From the NCBI GenBank assembly GCA_021713415.1, contig JAKJJQ010000009.1, forward strand, positions 13,223 to 77,222: DNA of 64,000 bases, in the 5' to 3' direction. Below, one piece after another: positions 54,949 through 63,037 of the stretch. This stretch comes from M0027 sp021713415. Its GTDB lineage: Bacteria; Pseudomonadota; Gammaproteobacteria; Francisellales; Francisellaceae. The position numbers and the translations under genes are program-made. Below the pieces are notes generated by a model. That model was not told the origin of the DNA. It searched no databases and saw only the letters and a program-made list of their open reading frames with translations. Numbering within the stretch: position 1 is the stretch's first letter; each line of letters starts with the position of its first letter.

Positions 54949-57121
54949 TACACTTAATTTTAAAGTCTACGGCCTAGATTGTGTTGAAGAAGTTGGTATT
55001 ATTAAACGGGCATTAAATAGAAAGATTAGTGAAGATCAGCTTCAATTTGACCTTTTAAATGGCAAATTAATTATTAATCTAAACGATCATAGTGCAATTG
55101 AGTCAAAAGAAGTAATTACCTTAATTAGACAATCAGGCTTAAAAGCTATTTTATGGCAAGATCACATCGCATCTAAAAACCTGCCACAAAGCCCTATCAA
55201 ACGACACTTAAAATTAATTACAACAATTTTAAGCGGGCTAGCTATTTTATCAGCTTACTTTATTCATGCAGTAATGCACGGCCCACTACACGCATTAATT
55301 GTAGGTGAATCAGGCGCAACTGAAACTTTTCCTGTCATTTCTCAAGCACTCTATTTAGTGGCTATTATATTTGGTAGTTGGTTTGTTTTTCCAAAAGCCT
55401 ACGCTGCATTAAAGCGATTAGATCCTGATATGAATTTATTAATGGTAATTGCCATTATTTGTGCTGTTCTAATTGGACAATGGTTTGAGGCCGCTGTTGT
55501 CAGCTTTTTATTTGCTTTTTCATTATTACTTGAATCATGGAGTGTTGGTAATGCTCGAAATGCCATTACAAAGTTAATGAGCCTAACGCCTGACACTGCA
55601 GAAGTCTATTGTTGTCATGATAAACAATTTGAAACTAAACCTTTAAATGAAATTAATACAGGCAGCCGAATACTAATAAAGCCAGGCGAACGAATTCCTT
55701 TAGATGGCATTATCTTAAAAGGAGAAGGCTTTGTTAACCAAGCACCGATTACTGGTGAATCAATGCCAATTGAAAAAACACAAGGTGATACACTCTATGC
55801 TGGTAGTATCAATGGTAATAGTGCAATTGAAATGAAAACAACAAAACGAGCAGAAGAGTCATCCATTGCCAAAATAATCAGTGCCATTGAGCATGCGCAA
55901 TCTAAACGATCAAATTCTGAAAAGTGGGTTGATCGTTTTGCTCGTATTTATACACCTGTAATGATTATACTCGCTATACTTGTTGCACTTGTACCACCAC
56001 TTTTATTTAGCGGTAACTGGCATAACTGGATTTATGAGGCACTCGTCATACTTGTAATCGCGTGTCCTTGCGCTTTAGTAATCTCAACACCAATCTCTAT
56101 TGTATCTTCACTAGCAAGGGCAGCACGAAATGGTGTATTAATTAAAGGTGGGACATTTATTGAGATTCCCGCTAAATTAAAAGCAATTGCATTTGATAAA
56201 ACTGGCACACTAACCGAAGGCAAACCGCAAGTACAACAAATCATTGCTTGTAATGGATCAACTGAAGAAGCATTAATACAAATTGCTGCAACATTAGAAG
56301 CTAACACGGACCATCCAATTGCTCAAGCAATTACACAATATGCGCAATCGATATCAGTTTCCACACTTATCAGCAATGATGTTAAGGTATTACAAGGTAA
56401 AGGTGCTATTGGCAAAATTAATGGTATTAATTACTGGCTTGGCAATCATATATTAAGCCATGAGAAAAAATTATGTGAAAATGCTCAGACACATGCACAA
56501 GCTATTGCACTTGAAAAGGAAGGCAATACCTTAGTTTTTGTAGGTAATGATGAAAAAATAATTGGTCTTATTGCAATACAAGATGCATTAAAAGAGAATA
56601 TTCAATCAACATTAAAGTCGCTCAAAGCACTTGGTATCGAACAAACTGTTATGTTAACTGGTGATAATAAAGGCACAGCCAATGCTTTAGGTAAACAAAG
56701 TGGTGTTGATCAAATTCATGCTGAATTATTACCAGAAGAGAAAGTAGCACAAGTTGAAAGTCTAGTGAAAACTTATGATTCAGTTGCTATGATTGGTGAT
56801 GGTATTAATGATGCACCAGCATTAGCAACTTCAAACCTTGGTATAGCAATGGGCGCTATTGGCAGTGATATTGCCATTGAAACGGCTGATGTTGCTTTAA
56901 TGAGTGATGATCTCGATAAGTTGCCTTGGTTAATCCGCCATTCAAAAAGAACGATGCGCATTATCAAACAAAATATTACTTTTGCAATTGCAGTTAAAGC
57001 ATTATTTATTATTCTGGCACTATTTGAAGTTGCTACTTTATGGATGGCAATTGCAGCCGATATGGGCGCGACATTAATTGTTATTATGAATGCTTTGAGA
57101 TTATTGAAGAAGAAGAAATAA
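54941..57121 (+). CDS. zntA: Heavy-metal translocating P1B-type ATPase (ZntA/CadA-like)
   Basis: 726 residues from ATG 54941, preceded by AAGGAG at 54928-54933; a frame-open ATG at 54923 lies inside the repressor and is less likely. An N-terminal HMA-like domain has GLDCVEEVGIIKRAL, with one Cys instead of CxxC. Then membrane helices, TGE loop (APITGESMPIEK), metal-site ACPCALVISTP, phosphorylation DKTGTLTEG, VMLTGDNKGT and IGDGINDAPALATS. The last TM has WMAIAADMGATLIV, the Asp typical of Zn/Cd/Pb pumps. Exports divalent soft metals. Confidence 0.93.
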   Translation: MSNTLNFKVYGLDCVEEVGIIKRALNRKISEDQLQFDLLNGKLIINLNDHSAIESKEVITLIRQSGLKAILWQDHIASKNLPQSPIKRHLKLITTILSGLAILSAYFIHAVMHGPLHALIVGESGATETFPVISQALYLVAIIFGSWFVFPKAYAALKRLDPDMNLLMVIAIICAVLIGQWFEAAVVSFLFAFSLLLESWSVGNARNAITKLMSLTPDTAEVYCCHDKQFETKPLNEINTGSRILIKPGERIPLDGIILKGEGFVNQAPITGESMPIEKTQGDTLYAGSINGNSAIEMKTTKRAEESSIAKIISAIEHAQSKRSNSEKWVDRFARIYTPVMIILAILVALVPPLLFSGNWHNWIYEALVILVIACPCALVISTPISIVSSLARAARNGVLIKGGTFIEIPAKLKAIAFDKTGTLTEGKPQVQQIIACNGSTEEALIQIAATLEANTDHPIAQAITQYAQSISVSTLISNDVKVLQGKGAIGKINGINYWLGNHILSHEKKLCENAQTHAQAIALEKEGNTLVFVGNDEKIIGLIAIQDALKENIQSTLKSLKALGIEQTVMLTGDNKGTANALGKQSGVDQIHAELLPEEKVAQVESLVKTYDSVAMIGDGINDAPALATSNLGIAMGAIGSDIAIETADVALMSDDLDKLPWLIRHSKRTMRIIKQNITFAIAVKALFIILALFEVATLWMAIAADMGATLIVIMNALRLLKKKK

Positions 57122-57123
57122 TG

Positions 57124-58389
57124 CTACGCCATCGCAACAGTTAGTGCTAATTTTTCAGGTAGGTAAATGGCTTCAAATGTTGAGATGAGATACTCTATTT
57201 CTTCTAGTGTATTATAATGCGCAAAACCAACACGTACAACGCCACCTTGTGTTTGTAATTTAAAACGCTCAATAAATTTCGGTGCATTAAAGTGTCCGTA
57301 ATGCGCAAAAAAACCATTGTCATTGAGTATCTTTGCAATATCTAATGCAGAATATCCTTTAAATGATAAAGCAAAAGTAGGTGTTCGTAGTGCTGCTTGA
57401 TTAGGTTGGTCTATACCATAAACTTTAATCTGATTAAATGACTCTAATCTTGACAGAAAATATTGCTTTAATCTTAATTCATACTGATTAATTGCTTCCA
57501 TACTTGTTTTAAGTGCATTTTTAGTAATTTTATCACTACCAGCTAAGGATGCTAGATAACTCATAGTTCCTTCTAACCCTGCAATGGCTTCATAGTTTTG
57601 AGTACCAGTCTCCCAGCATGAAGGACTATCATAATCGACACCTGAAATTTTATACGGCGTTAGATTATCCATATAAATCCTTTTACCATATAAAATACCA
57701 ATATGAGGGCCATAAAACTTATAAGCAGAACAAGCTAAAAAATCACAATCAAGTGCTTGTACATCAATTGCTTGATGTGCCATAACTTGTGTGGCATCAA
57801 CAAATACTAAAGTATTATTTTGATGTGCTAATTCAATAATCTCTTTCAACTGGGGCATACTGCCATTGACATTAGAAGCAGCTGTAATGGCTAATAATTT
57901 TGTTTTAGGTGTTAGAAGTTTCGCTAATGTTTCTATATTCAACGAACACATATCCGTTTCAAAATGCCATGTATAAACATCAACTTCTTTTTCTTTAGCT
58001 GCCATTTTCCAAGGTGTGATATTCGCCTCATGATCTAAGTCTGTTACTATAATCTCATCGCCTGGTGCCCAGGTATTAGCCAAAGCTCTTGAAAATGCAA
58101 ACGTTAATGACGTCATATTTTGCCCAAAGCATATTTCATTTTTATTGAATGCATTTAAAAATAATTGAATGGCTTTTCGTGTATTTTCAACTAATAAATC
58201 CGTTTTTAGCGCAGTTTTATAAATGCCTTTAGTACCTGCAACGCCTGATTTGAGATAATTTGTCATTCTATTAATAACAATATCAGGTATTTGTGTACCT
58301 GAAGGAGCATCAAAAAAAGTTGCTGGAACCCCGTGATCATTTTGACTTAAAGCCGGAAAATGACTTCTTACTTTTGCAATATCTAACAT
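57124..58389 (-). CDS. Class V aminotransferase (cysteine desulfurase-like, VC1184 type)
   Basis: 421 residues from ATG 58389 (GAGGGAG just upstream; a TTG at 58404 is not preferred). PLP site ACSAYKFYGPHIGILYGKR (Lys near 226). The N-terminus VRSHFPALSQND and FFDAPSGTQIPD is typical of the TIGR01976-type subfamily of SufS-like proteins. The active-site Cys loop of true desulfurases is replaced by FFAHYGHFNAP, so sulfur transfer is unlikely and the substrate is unknown. Its stop is 3 bp from the ATPase stop (convergent). Confidence 0.8.
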   Translation of the reverse strand: MLDIAKVRSHFPALSQNDHGVPATFFDAPSGTQIPDIVINRMTNYLKSGVAGTKGIYKTALKTDLLVENTRKAIQLFLNAFNKNEICFGQNMTSLTFAFSRALANTWAPGDEIIVTDLDHEANITPWKMAAKEKEVDVYTWHFETDMCSLNIETLAKLLTPKTKLLAITAASNVNGSMPQLKEIIELAHQNNTLVFVDATQVMAHQAIDVQALDCDFLACSAYKFYGPHIGILYGKRIYMDNLTPYKISGVDYDSPSCWETGTQNYEAIAGLEGTMSYLASLAGSDKITKNALKTSMEAINQYELRLKQYFLSRLESFNQIKVYGIDQPNQAALRTPTFALSFKGYSALDIAKILNDNGFFAHYGHFNAPKFIERFKLQTQGGVVRVGFAHYNTLEEIEYLISTFEAIYLPEKLALTVAMA

Positions 58390-58536
58390 AAGCTCCCTCT
58401 TCAATTTATAACTATTCCATCTTCCTTTTATAGTAACAATTACTCAATGTACGTCAAGATAGGCCATACTTGATAGGTTGATTTACTGCTATAATTAACA
58501 ATACTTTATGTATTCAAAACATATTTAAGGGGTGCT

Positions 58537-59376
58537 ATGTTTGGTTTTGATTTGGTTGTCCTATTAATCATTCTGGGTCTTTTAACTGGTTTTTTTTCAG
58601 GCCTTTTAGGTATTGGTGGAGGTACAATTATTGTACCCGGTCTTGGCATATTATTTCATCATTTTAGTATTGAAACTGATCAATTTTATATGCAATTTGC
58701 AGCAGGTAGTGCCTTAGCAATTATGATTTTTAGTTCATTATCTTCTGTTATGAAAAACCATAAAATGGATATGATCCACAAACCTGCGATTAAACCAGCA
58801 TTTAATTGGGTAATCATCTCAGTAATCCTAGGTGCAATTGTTGCATCACGGCTAACTTCAGATACTTTAACAATCATATTCTCTCTTGTTTTAATTTATA
58901 TATTAATTGATCTTTTAATTCGTATGTTTAGCAAAAATAATTCAGTTAATGAAAACTCAGTGGATCAACTTCCAAAAAACAAACTACGCTTAGGTGGTTT
59001 TATTATGGGCTTTCTATCAGGTTTATTAGGGCTTGGTGGTGGTATTATTGCTGTACCCCTTTTAACTAAGCTTGGACTTCAAATGAGAAAAGCAGCAGGT
59101 ACAAGTAGTTTTTTTTCATTAATTGTTTCTATTACAGGTGCCATTATCTTTATTATTCTAGGTTATTTAGATCATATTGATCTTAAATTTGCGACGGGCT
59201 ATGTTTACTGGCCTGCTGTATTATTAATTATTCCGTTTGCCATTATAACTGCACCTTTAGGCGTAAAATTAAAAAGTAAATTCAGTGAAAAAACCGTACT
59301 GATTATTTTCATCTTTTATATAATCGCCGTTATTATTAAAATGTCTAGCTTAGTGCTTATGAAATACTTTCATTAA
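58537..59376 (+). CDS. TauE/SafE family membrane permease
   Basis: 279 residues, 7-8 TMs in two homologous halves. Each half has a glycine-rich motif: FFSGLLGIGGGTIIVPGL at ~18-35 and FLSGLLGLGGGIIAVPLLTK at ~160-180. Members move sulfite, sulfonates or other organosulfur anions. The substrate cannot be read; its divergence from the class V aminotransferase hints at sulfur metabolism only loosely. Confidence 0.9.
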   Translation: MFGFDLVVLLIILGLLTGFFSGLLGIGGGTIIVPGLGILFHHFSIETDQFYMQFAAGSALAIMIFSSLSSVMKNHKMDMIHKPAIKPAFNWVIISVILGAIVASRLTSDTLTIIFSLVLIYILIDLLIRMFSKNNSVNENSVDQLPKNKLRLGGFIMGFLSGLLGLGGGIIAVPLLTKLGLQMRKAAGTSSFFSLIVSITGAIIFIILGYLDHIDLKFATGYVYWPAVLLIIPFAIITAPLGVKLKSKFSEKTVLIIFIFYIIAVIIKMSSLVLMKYFH

Positions 59377-59383
59377 AAGTATC

Positions 59384-60082
59384 CTAACGCAAAAAATACT
59401 GTGCTGAGACAACCACACGTACTTTTTTCATTATATCACTATCGCCATAGCTATCATTAGCATTGGAAATTGAGAAGTTTCCTTGTGAAGCTTGACGAAT
59501 TGAACTTAAAGTTGCATGGGCATTTTTAGCAAACGTATCGGCTGCAATTTTAGCGTTTGCCGTTGCATTAACTAACATTGCAGGTTTGATATCATTAAGC
59601 TTGGTATAACGATAATTGACTTGAGTGGATGTAATAACTACCCCTTTTTCGACTAACTGTCCTGTTAATTGATTTAACTTTTGTATTAGATCTACTTTAG
59701 ATGTAAGCACAGTTATCGTTCCATAAGCTGAATATAATGGTGTATTTTGATTATCTCGAATCGTATTCGTATTTATTGAAGCACCACTTAAACTAATTTC
59801 ATCTCGAGCTAATCCATTTTGTTTTAAAAATTCAATAATTGCATTTTGGCTTTGTTGAATAGCTTGATAAAGCGCTTTTAGATCATTGGCATTCGCACTA
59901 AAGCTGATATTAAATATCGCTTCATTGGCTTTAACTGTCTGTTCAGATAAGCCTTTTACCTGAACATAACGATTAAAATTATGAAAATTCATAATTCCAT
60001 AAGCAATAAAATACCCTCCTAGCGCTAAACCAATTGCTAAAATAATCGCACTAACAACCCTTGAGACGCTTTTTCCATTCAT
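59384..60082 (-). CDS. SIMPL domain (DUF541) protein
   Basis: 232 residues. N-terminal TM anchor (~10-32), then a periplasmic SIMPL domain: VQVKGLSEQTVKANEAIFNI, ISLSGASINTNTIRDN, and a C-terminal MKKVRVVVSAQYFLR. The function of the family is unclear; E. coli YggE lowers oxidative stress. Pairs with the next SIMPL-like gene, 8 bp apart. Confidence 0.83.
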   Translation of the reverse strand: MNGKSVSRVVSAIILAIGLALGGYFIAYGIMNFHNFNRYVQVKGLSEQTVKANEAIFNISFSANANDLKALYQAIQQSQNAIIEFLKQNGLARDEISLSGASINTNTIRDNQNTPLYSAYGTITVLTSKVDLIQKLNQLTGQLVEKGVVITSTQVNYRYTKLNDIKPAMLVNATANAKIAADTFAKNAHATLSSIRQASQGNFSISNANDSYGDSDIMKKVRVVVSAQYFLR

Positions 60083-60090
60083 AAAATAAC

Positions 60091-60804
60091 TTAACTACCC
60101 TGTTTATTATTCTTAGCAAACTCTACATTGGCAGTTAAGACAAGCTTAGTTGCAACTTGCATGGGTTGTGCTACTTTTTCTCTCGCAGTATCAGCATAAG
60201 CCATCATCATATTTGCACGCGGCTGAGGCGCTGAGTATGGTGCAGTAAAATTAATTTCATGCACTCGATATTTTTGTCCAGTTTGTTTATTTAACTCCTT
60301 CAATTGCTTGGAAACATCAGCAATTATTTTTAATCTTAAAGTATTTTTAGCTTGTTCCATCTGTGCTAGTGATGGTTGATAGTTAATATGATCAAGCTTA
60401 TATTGCTTACCTTTACCATCAACTGAGTCTAATTTATCGGTTAATTCCGCTAATTGCTGAGAAGTTAAGCGATCTTTTAACATCATTGTAACATTGATTA
60501 AGCCACTGGCTGTTTTACTTTGACGATAGTCCTGGATAACCCAATCACTGCCTTTAATTAAACCATTTAAATCATTTTTAGCCTGGCCTTGAATACTGGC
60601 TAAATCACCTGATCCAATTGATGCATTTAAACTAACAAATACTTCAGCTTTTGTTGTCTCAACATTACTTTCTGATGAAACTTGATAATTAATTGTATCC
60701 ATCATCGCTTTGGCATTATTACCTCCGCATGCTAGAGATGTTGCTGGCAAAACCGCTAATGGTGCTAAAACACATAAAGATGCCATTGCTTTTTTTAGTT
60801 TCAT
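60091..60804 (-). CDS. Exported SIMPL-like protein
   Basis: 237 residues from ATG 60804 (AGGAG upstream; the frame is open to 60849). Signal peptide ends near PATSLA-CGG. The body (VSSESNVETTKAEVFVSLNA, DWVIQDYRQSKTASGLINVT) resembles a SIMPL fold with low identity to its neighbour. The mature N-terminus starts with Cys-Gly-Gly, but the context is not a full lipobox (TSLAC), so lipidation is possible but unsure. Upstream gene of a two-gene operon. Confidence 0.65.
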   Translation of the reverse strand: MKLKKAMASLCVLAPLAVLPATSLACGGNNAKAMMDTINYQVSSESNVETTKAEVFVSLNASIGSGDLASIQGQAKNDLNGLIKGSDWVIQDYRQSKTASGLINVTMMLKDRLTSQQLAELTDKLDSVDGKGKQYKLDHINYQPSLAQMEQAKNTLRLKIIADVSKQLKELNKQTGQKYRVHEINFTAPYSAPQPRANMMMAYADTAREKVAQPMQVATKLVLTANVEFAKNNKQGS

Positions 60805-61061
60805 AATCTTTAAACTCCTATTTAGATAATAATTAATTAAAATTAACATTACACTTTACTCTAACTTCAGTAAATAATTATCACCAGTATTTTTTAGCAT
60901 CTATACTACAAAATTTATATTTTATAACCTGATCATCATTTAATCATTTTTGTTGACTTGACCATTTTCATTTGCTACTATCGCCGAAATAAAAAATATA
61001 TTTTTAATAAATTTAATAATAAATATTATAAAAATTAAATAAAATAAGAGGCGTGGTTGTT

Positions 61062-61130
61062 ATGTGCAATTTTAAATTAGTTGGATTAACTAATTGTTTT
61101 TCAAAAATAATAACACTCTTCTCAAATTAA
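61062..61130 (+). CDS. Possible 22-residue leader peptide
   Basis: ATG 61062 is preceded by AAGAGG at a workable distance and runs 22 codons to TAA 61130, 47 bp before the next gene. The encoded peptide starts MCNFKLVGLTN and is hydrophobic with two Cys. A terminator-like hairpin lies inside it, the layout of an attenuator leader. Very short, so chance is a real alternative. Confidence 0.3.
   Translation: MCNFKLVGLTNCFSKIITLFSN
61075..61095 (+). terminator. Terminator-like hairpin in the 61178 leader
   Basis: AATTAGTT (61075-61082), loop GGATT, AACTAATT (61088-61095), followed by GTTTTTC. The stem is perfect but AT-rich, so the predicted stability is modest. Confidence 0.45.
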
Positions 61131-61177
61131 GTTTTCATAGCAATATGAATTAAAGCAACAACACAAGAGGAACAAAA

Positions 61178-62446
61178 ATGAAACACAAGATAAGCAAACT
61201 TGTATTTGCAGCTTTATCATTATCAATGATTGGCTATAGTAATGCGAATGCTAACCCAAACTATGATTATGACTTAGCTGTTAGTACTTATGACGGTGTA
61301 GCAACCATTGATTCAGCATATTCGATTGATGTTGAACTAGATGCGCAACTTAAAAACATCGCTATCGGCACAACTGCAGATAATCAAGCAAGCGCTAATA
61401 ATATTCAATTGCACTTCAACGATAAAGCGAATAATAAACATTTTGATGTTAAGTATGATCATTGCGGTAATTTATCTGTTGGTAAAGAATGTAAAATCTC
61501 AATTACACCGAAAAAAAATGCTCAATCTCTTGTGGGTAAAGATATTAAATATACAATCACAACAACGGTTGATAGCCAGAAACTAAAGGCAAATAATGAT
61601 TTTAGTGTTAAATCTCCAACACTAGATATTTCTCTACCAGCATTTACACAAATGCTTCAAACTACCTGTCATAGTGATGATATCAAATGTAAAAAAGCTG
61701 TTAAAGAAGCTTACGCTGAAGCGCCTTTAGCATTCAAACAAATGCTTCAAGCTACTATTTTTAGCGTTTGTGGAACCCCAGCTGGTGATAATAAGCCATG
61801 GTGTAAAGGTTTTAGTGATAAGTCTAATAAATCTTTGACAGAAATTTCACCTGATTCAGGTAAGCATGGATTTATAGCATGGCGTAAAAACCATCCTTCA
61901 TTTTCAGTAGATAACATAAAACAGTGGTGCAATATGTCTAATGATCATATGATCAAGTGCATCAAAGCTGATGACATTATAACGCGCATTGGTCCAGTAT
62001 TCATTGTGCAAGGGTTAATGCAGTGGCGAAAACATCATCATGGTATGCAAAAAACAAGCCCAATGACTTACAATGATACAAGCTTTTCTAACAATCAAAT
62101 AATACAATGGTGTAAGAAAAATCAGAAAAAATGCAGCGCTTTAAATACCATTGGCGTTGTTAATATAGTGCTTGGATTAAATGCATGGTATAAATCACTG
62201 CCTGAATGGAAACAGAAATGGGTTAAACATAAAATTAAAGCAAAAATTAAAGGCGATCCAGTTGTACCTTCTAAAAATCAAGTTATGCAATGGTGTGATA
62301 ATCACTCAGAAACCTGTAAAAAAGCTTATAATGCTTCAATGATATTAGGAATTAACTGTCTATTATTGGGCATAATAGCGTATCACAAAAGTCATGATGG
62401 CCAAGTAATTAACTCAATGAATTACTATACTAAAGCTAATATCTAA
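61178..62446 (+). CDS. Secreted protein: shared N-terminal module plus tandem Cys-pair repeats
   Basis: 422 residues. Signal peptide ends at ANA (25). Residues ~27-148 match the first module of the lipoprotein at 36368: SIDVELDAQLKNIAIGTT against IIDVDLAETATSLQVGTT, then NNIQLHF, and C-x8-C-x-ISITPK. The C-terminal part has four copies of QWC-x6-C (x9 in one) with a following GL..W.K.H helix; first Cys at 164, 251, 312 and 373, giving a 61-residue period for the last three. Paired cysteines and a signal peptide suggest disulfide-stabilised helical repeats outside the cytoplasm. Not recognised; no function is assigned. Confidence 0.85.
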   Translation: MKHKISKLVFAALSLSMIGYSNANANPNYDYDLAVSTYDGVATIDSAYSIDVELDAQLKNIAIGTTADNQASANNIQLHFNDKANNKHFDVKYDHCGNLSVGKECKISITPKKNAQSLVGKDIKYTITTTVDSQKLKANNDFSVKSPTLDISLPAFTQMLQTTCHSDDIKCKKAVKEAYAEAPLAFKQMLQATIFSVCGTPAGDNKPWCKGFSDKSNKSLTEISPDSGKHGFIAWRKNHPSFSVDNIKQWCNMSNDHMIKCIKADDIITRIGPVFIVQGLMQWRKHHHGMQKTSPMTYNDTSFSNNQIIQWCKKNQKKCSALNTIGVVNIVLGLNAWYKSLPEWKQKWVKHKIKAKIKGDPVVPSKNQVMQWCDNHSETCKKAYNASMILGINCLLLGIIAYHKSHDGQVINSMNYYTKANI

Positions 62447-62747
62447 ATTTAAACCCACAACCATTGCAATTAGCCATATTGCAATGGTTCTTTAAATTTT
62501 AAAATTAACTCTAATAATTTTTTTAATTTATAATATTGCTGCTTATTTTCAAGCTACTCACAAACGAATAAAATTCACTCGTTATACTTTTAAATAAAAA
62601 TCAAACAATTTAAAAATAACCCACTGTTTTATAAAAATTTTATACATGTTTTATTTGAAATATATTAGCTATATCAATTTATAATAAATTTAATTAAAAT
62701 AGCCTCTTGAAAATTTTGAGAACAATAAATCTAATAAAGGAAAAAAG
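62447..62747. other. Intergenic region, very AT-rich
   Basis: 301 bp with a clear terminator at its left end (listed separately) and AT-rich DNA after it. The right end has a plausible SD (AAAGGAAAAAAG) for the small gene at 62748. No other structure was recognised. Confidence 0.5.
62459..62489 (+). terminator. Intrinsic terminator after the Cys-repeat gene
   Basis: AACCATTGCAAT (62459-62470), loop TAGCCAT, ATTGCAATGGTT (62478-62489): a perfect 12-bp stem followed by CTTTAAATTTT. It starts 12 bp after the stop at 62446. Confidence 0.85.
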
Positions 62748-63020
62748 ATGGATCTTCAAGAAGCATTAGAAGAATATGCAGTGGCTATTATATTTAACAA
62801 AGGCTCTGATGCTAGAACAAAAGCATTGGCAAAATTAGATGAAGCAATTAAGCTTCAAAAAGTTGAAAGTGCAATATTAATACAACAAGCTTTACATAGT
62901 TTAATGGGTAAGAAAGCACAATCAAATAATAATTCAACACCTAGACCCTTTAATGGTAAGCCTCGAACCAATAAAGATAAATCCTCTTTAATGCCTGTAG
63001 ATTTACGCTTATTTTGCTAA
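62748..63020 (+). CDS. Small hypothetical protein, possibly truncated by the IS
   Basis: 90 residues. Residues 1-50 look like two amphipathic helices (LQEALEEYAVAIIFNKG, LAKLDEAIKLQKVESAILIQ), with a polar Asn/Lys tail. A good SD precedes ATG 62748. The last dozen residues (SSLMPVDLRLFC) lie immediately beside the transposase end, so the natural C-terminus may have been replaced by the insertion. Not recognised. Confidence 0.55.
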   Translation: MDLQEALEEYAVAIIFNKGSDARTKALAKLDEAIKLQKVESAILIQQALHSLMGKKAQSNNNSTPRPFNGKPRTNKDKSSLMPVDLRLFC

Positions 63021-63037
63021 TAGTACTTAAATCTAGG

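Larger units (their letters stand above)
60805..61177 (+). promoter_or_regulatory. 373-bp leader region upstream of the Cys-repeat protein gene
   Basis: No full-length gene. It holds the divergent start signals for 60804 (minus) and 61178 (plus), and two listed elements: a 22-codon open frame (61062-61130) and an overlapping hairpin (61075-61095). The rest is very AT-rich with no clear promoter call. Confidence 0.4.
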
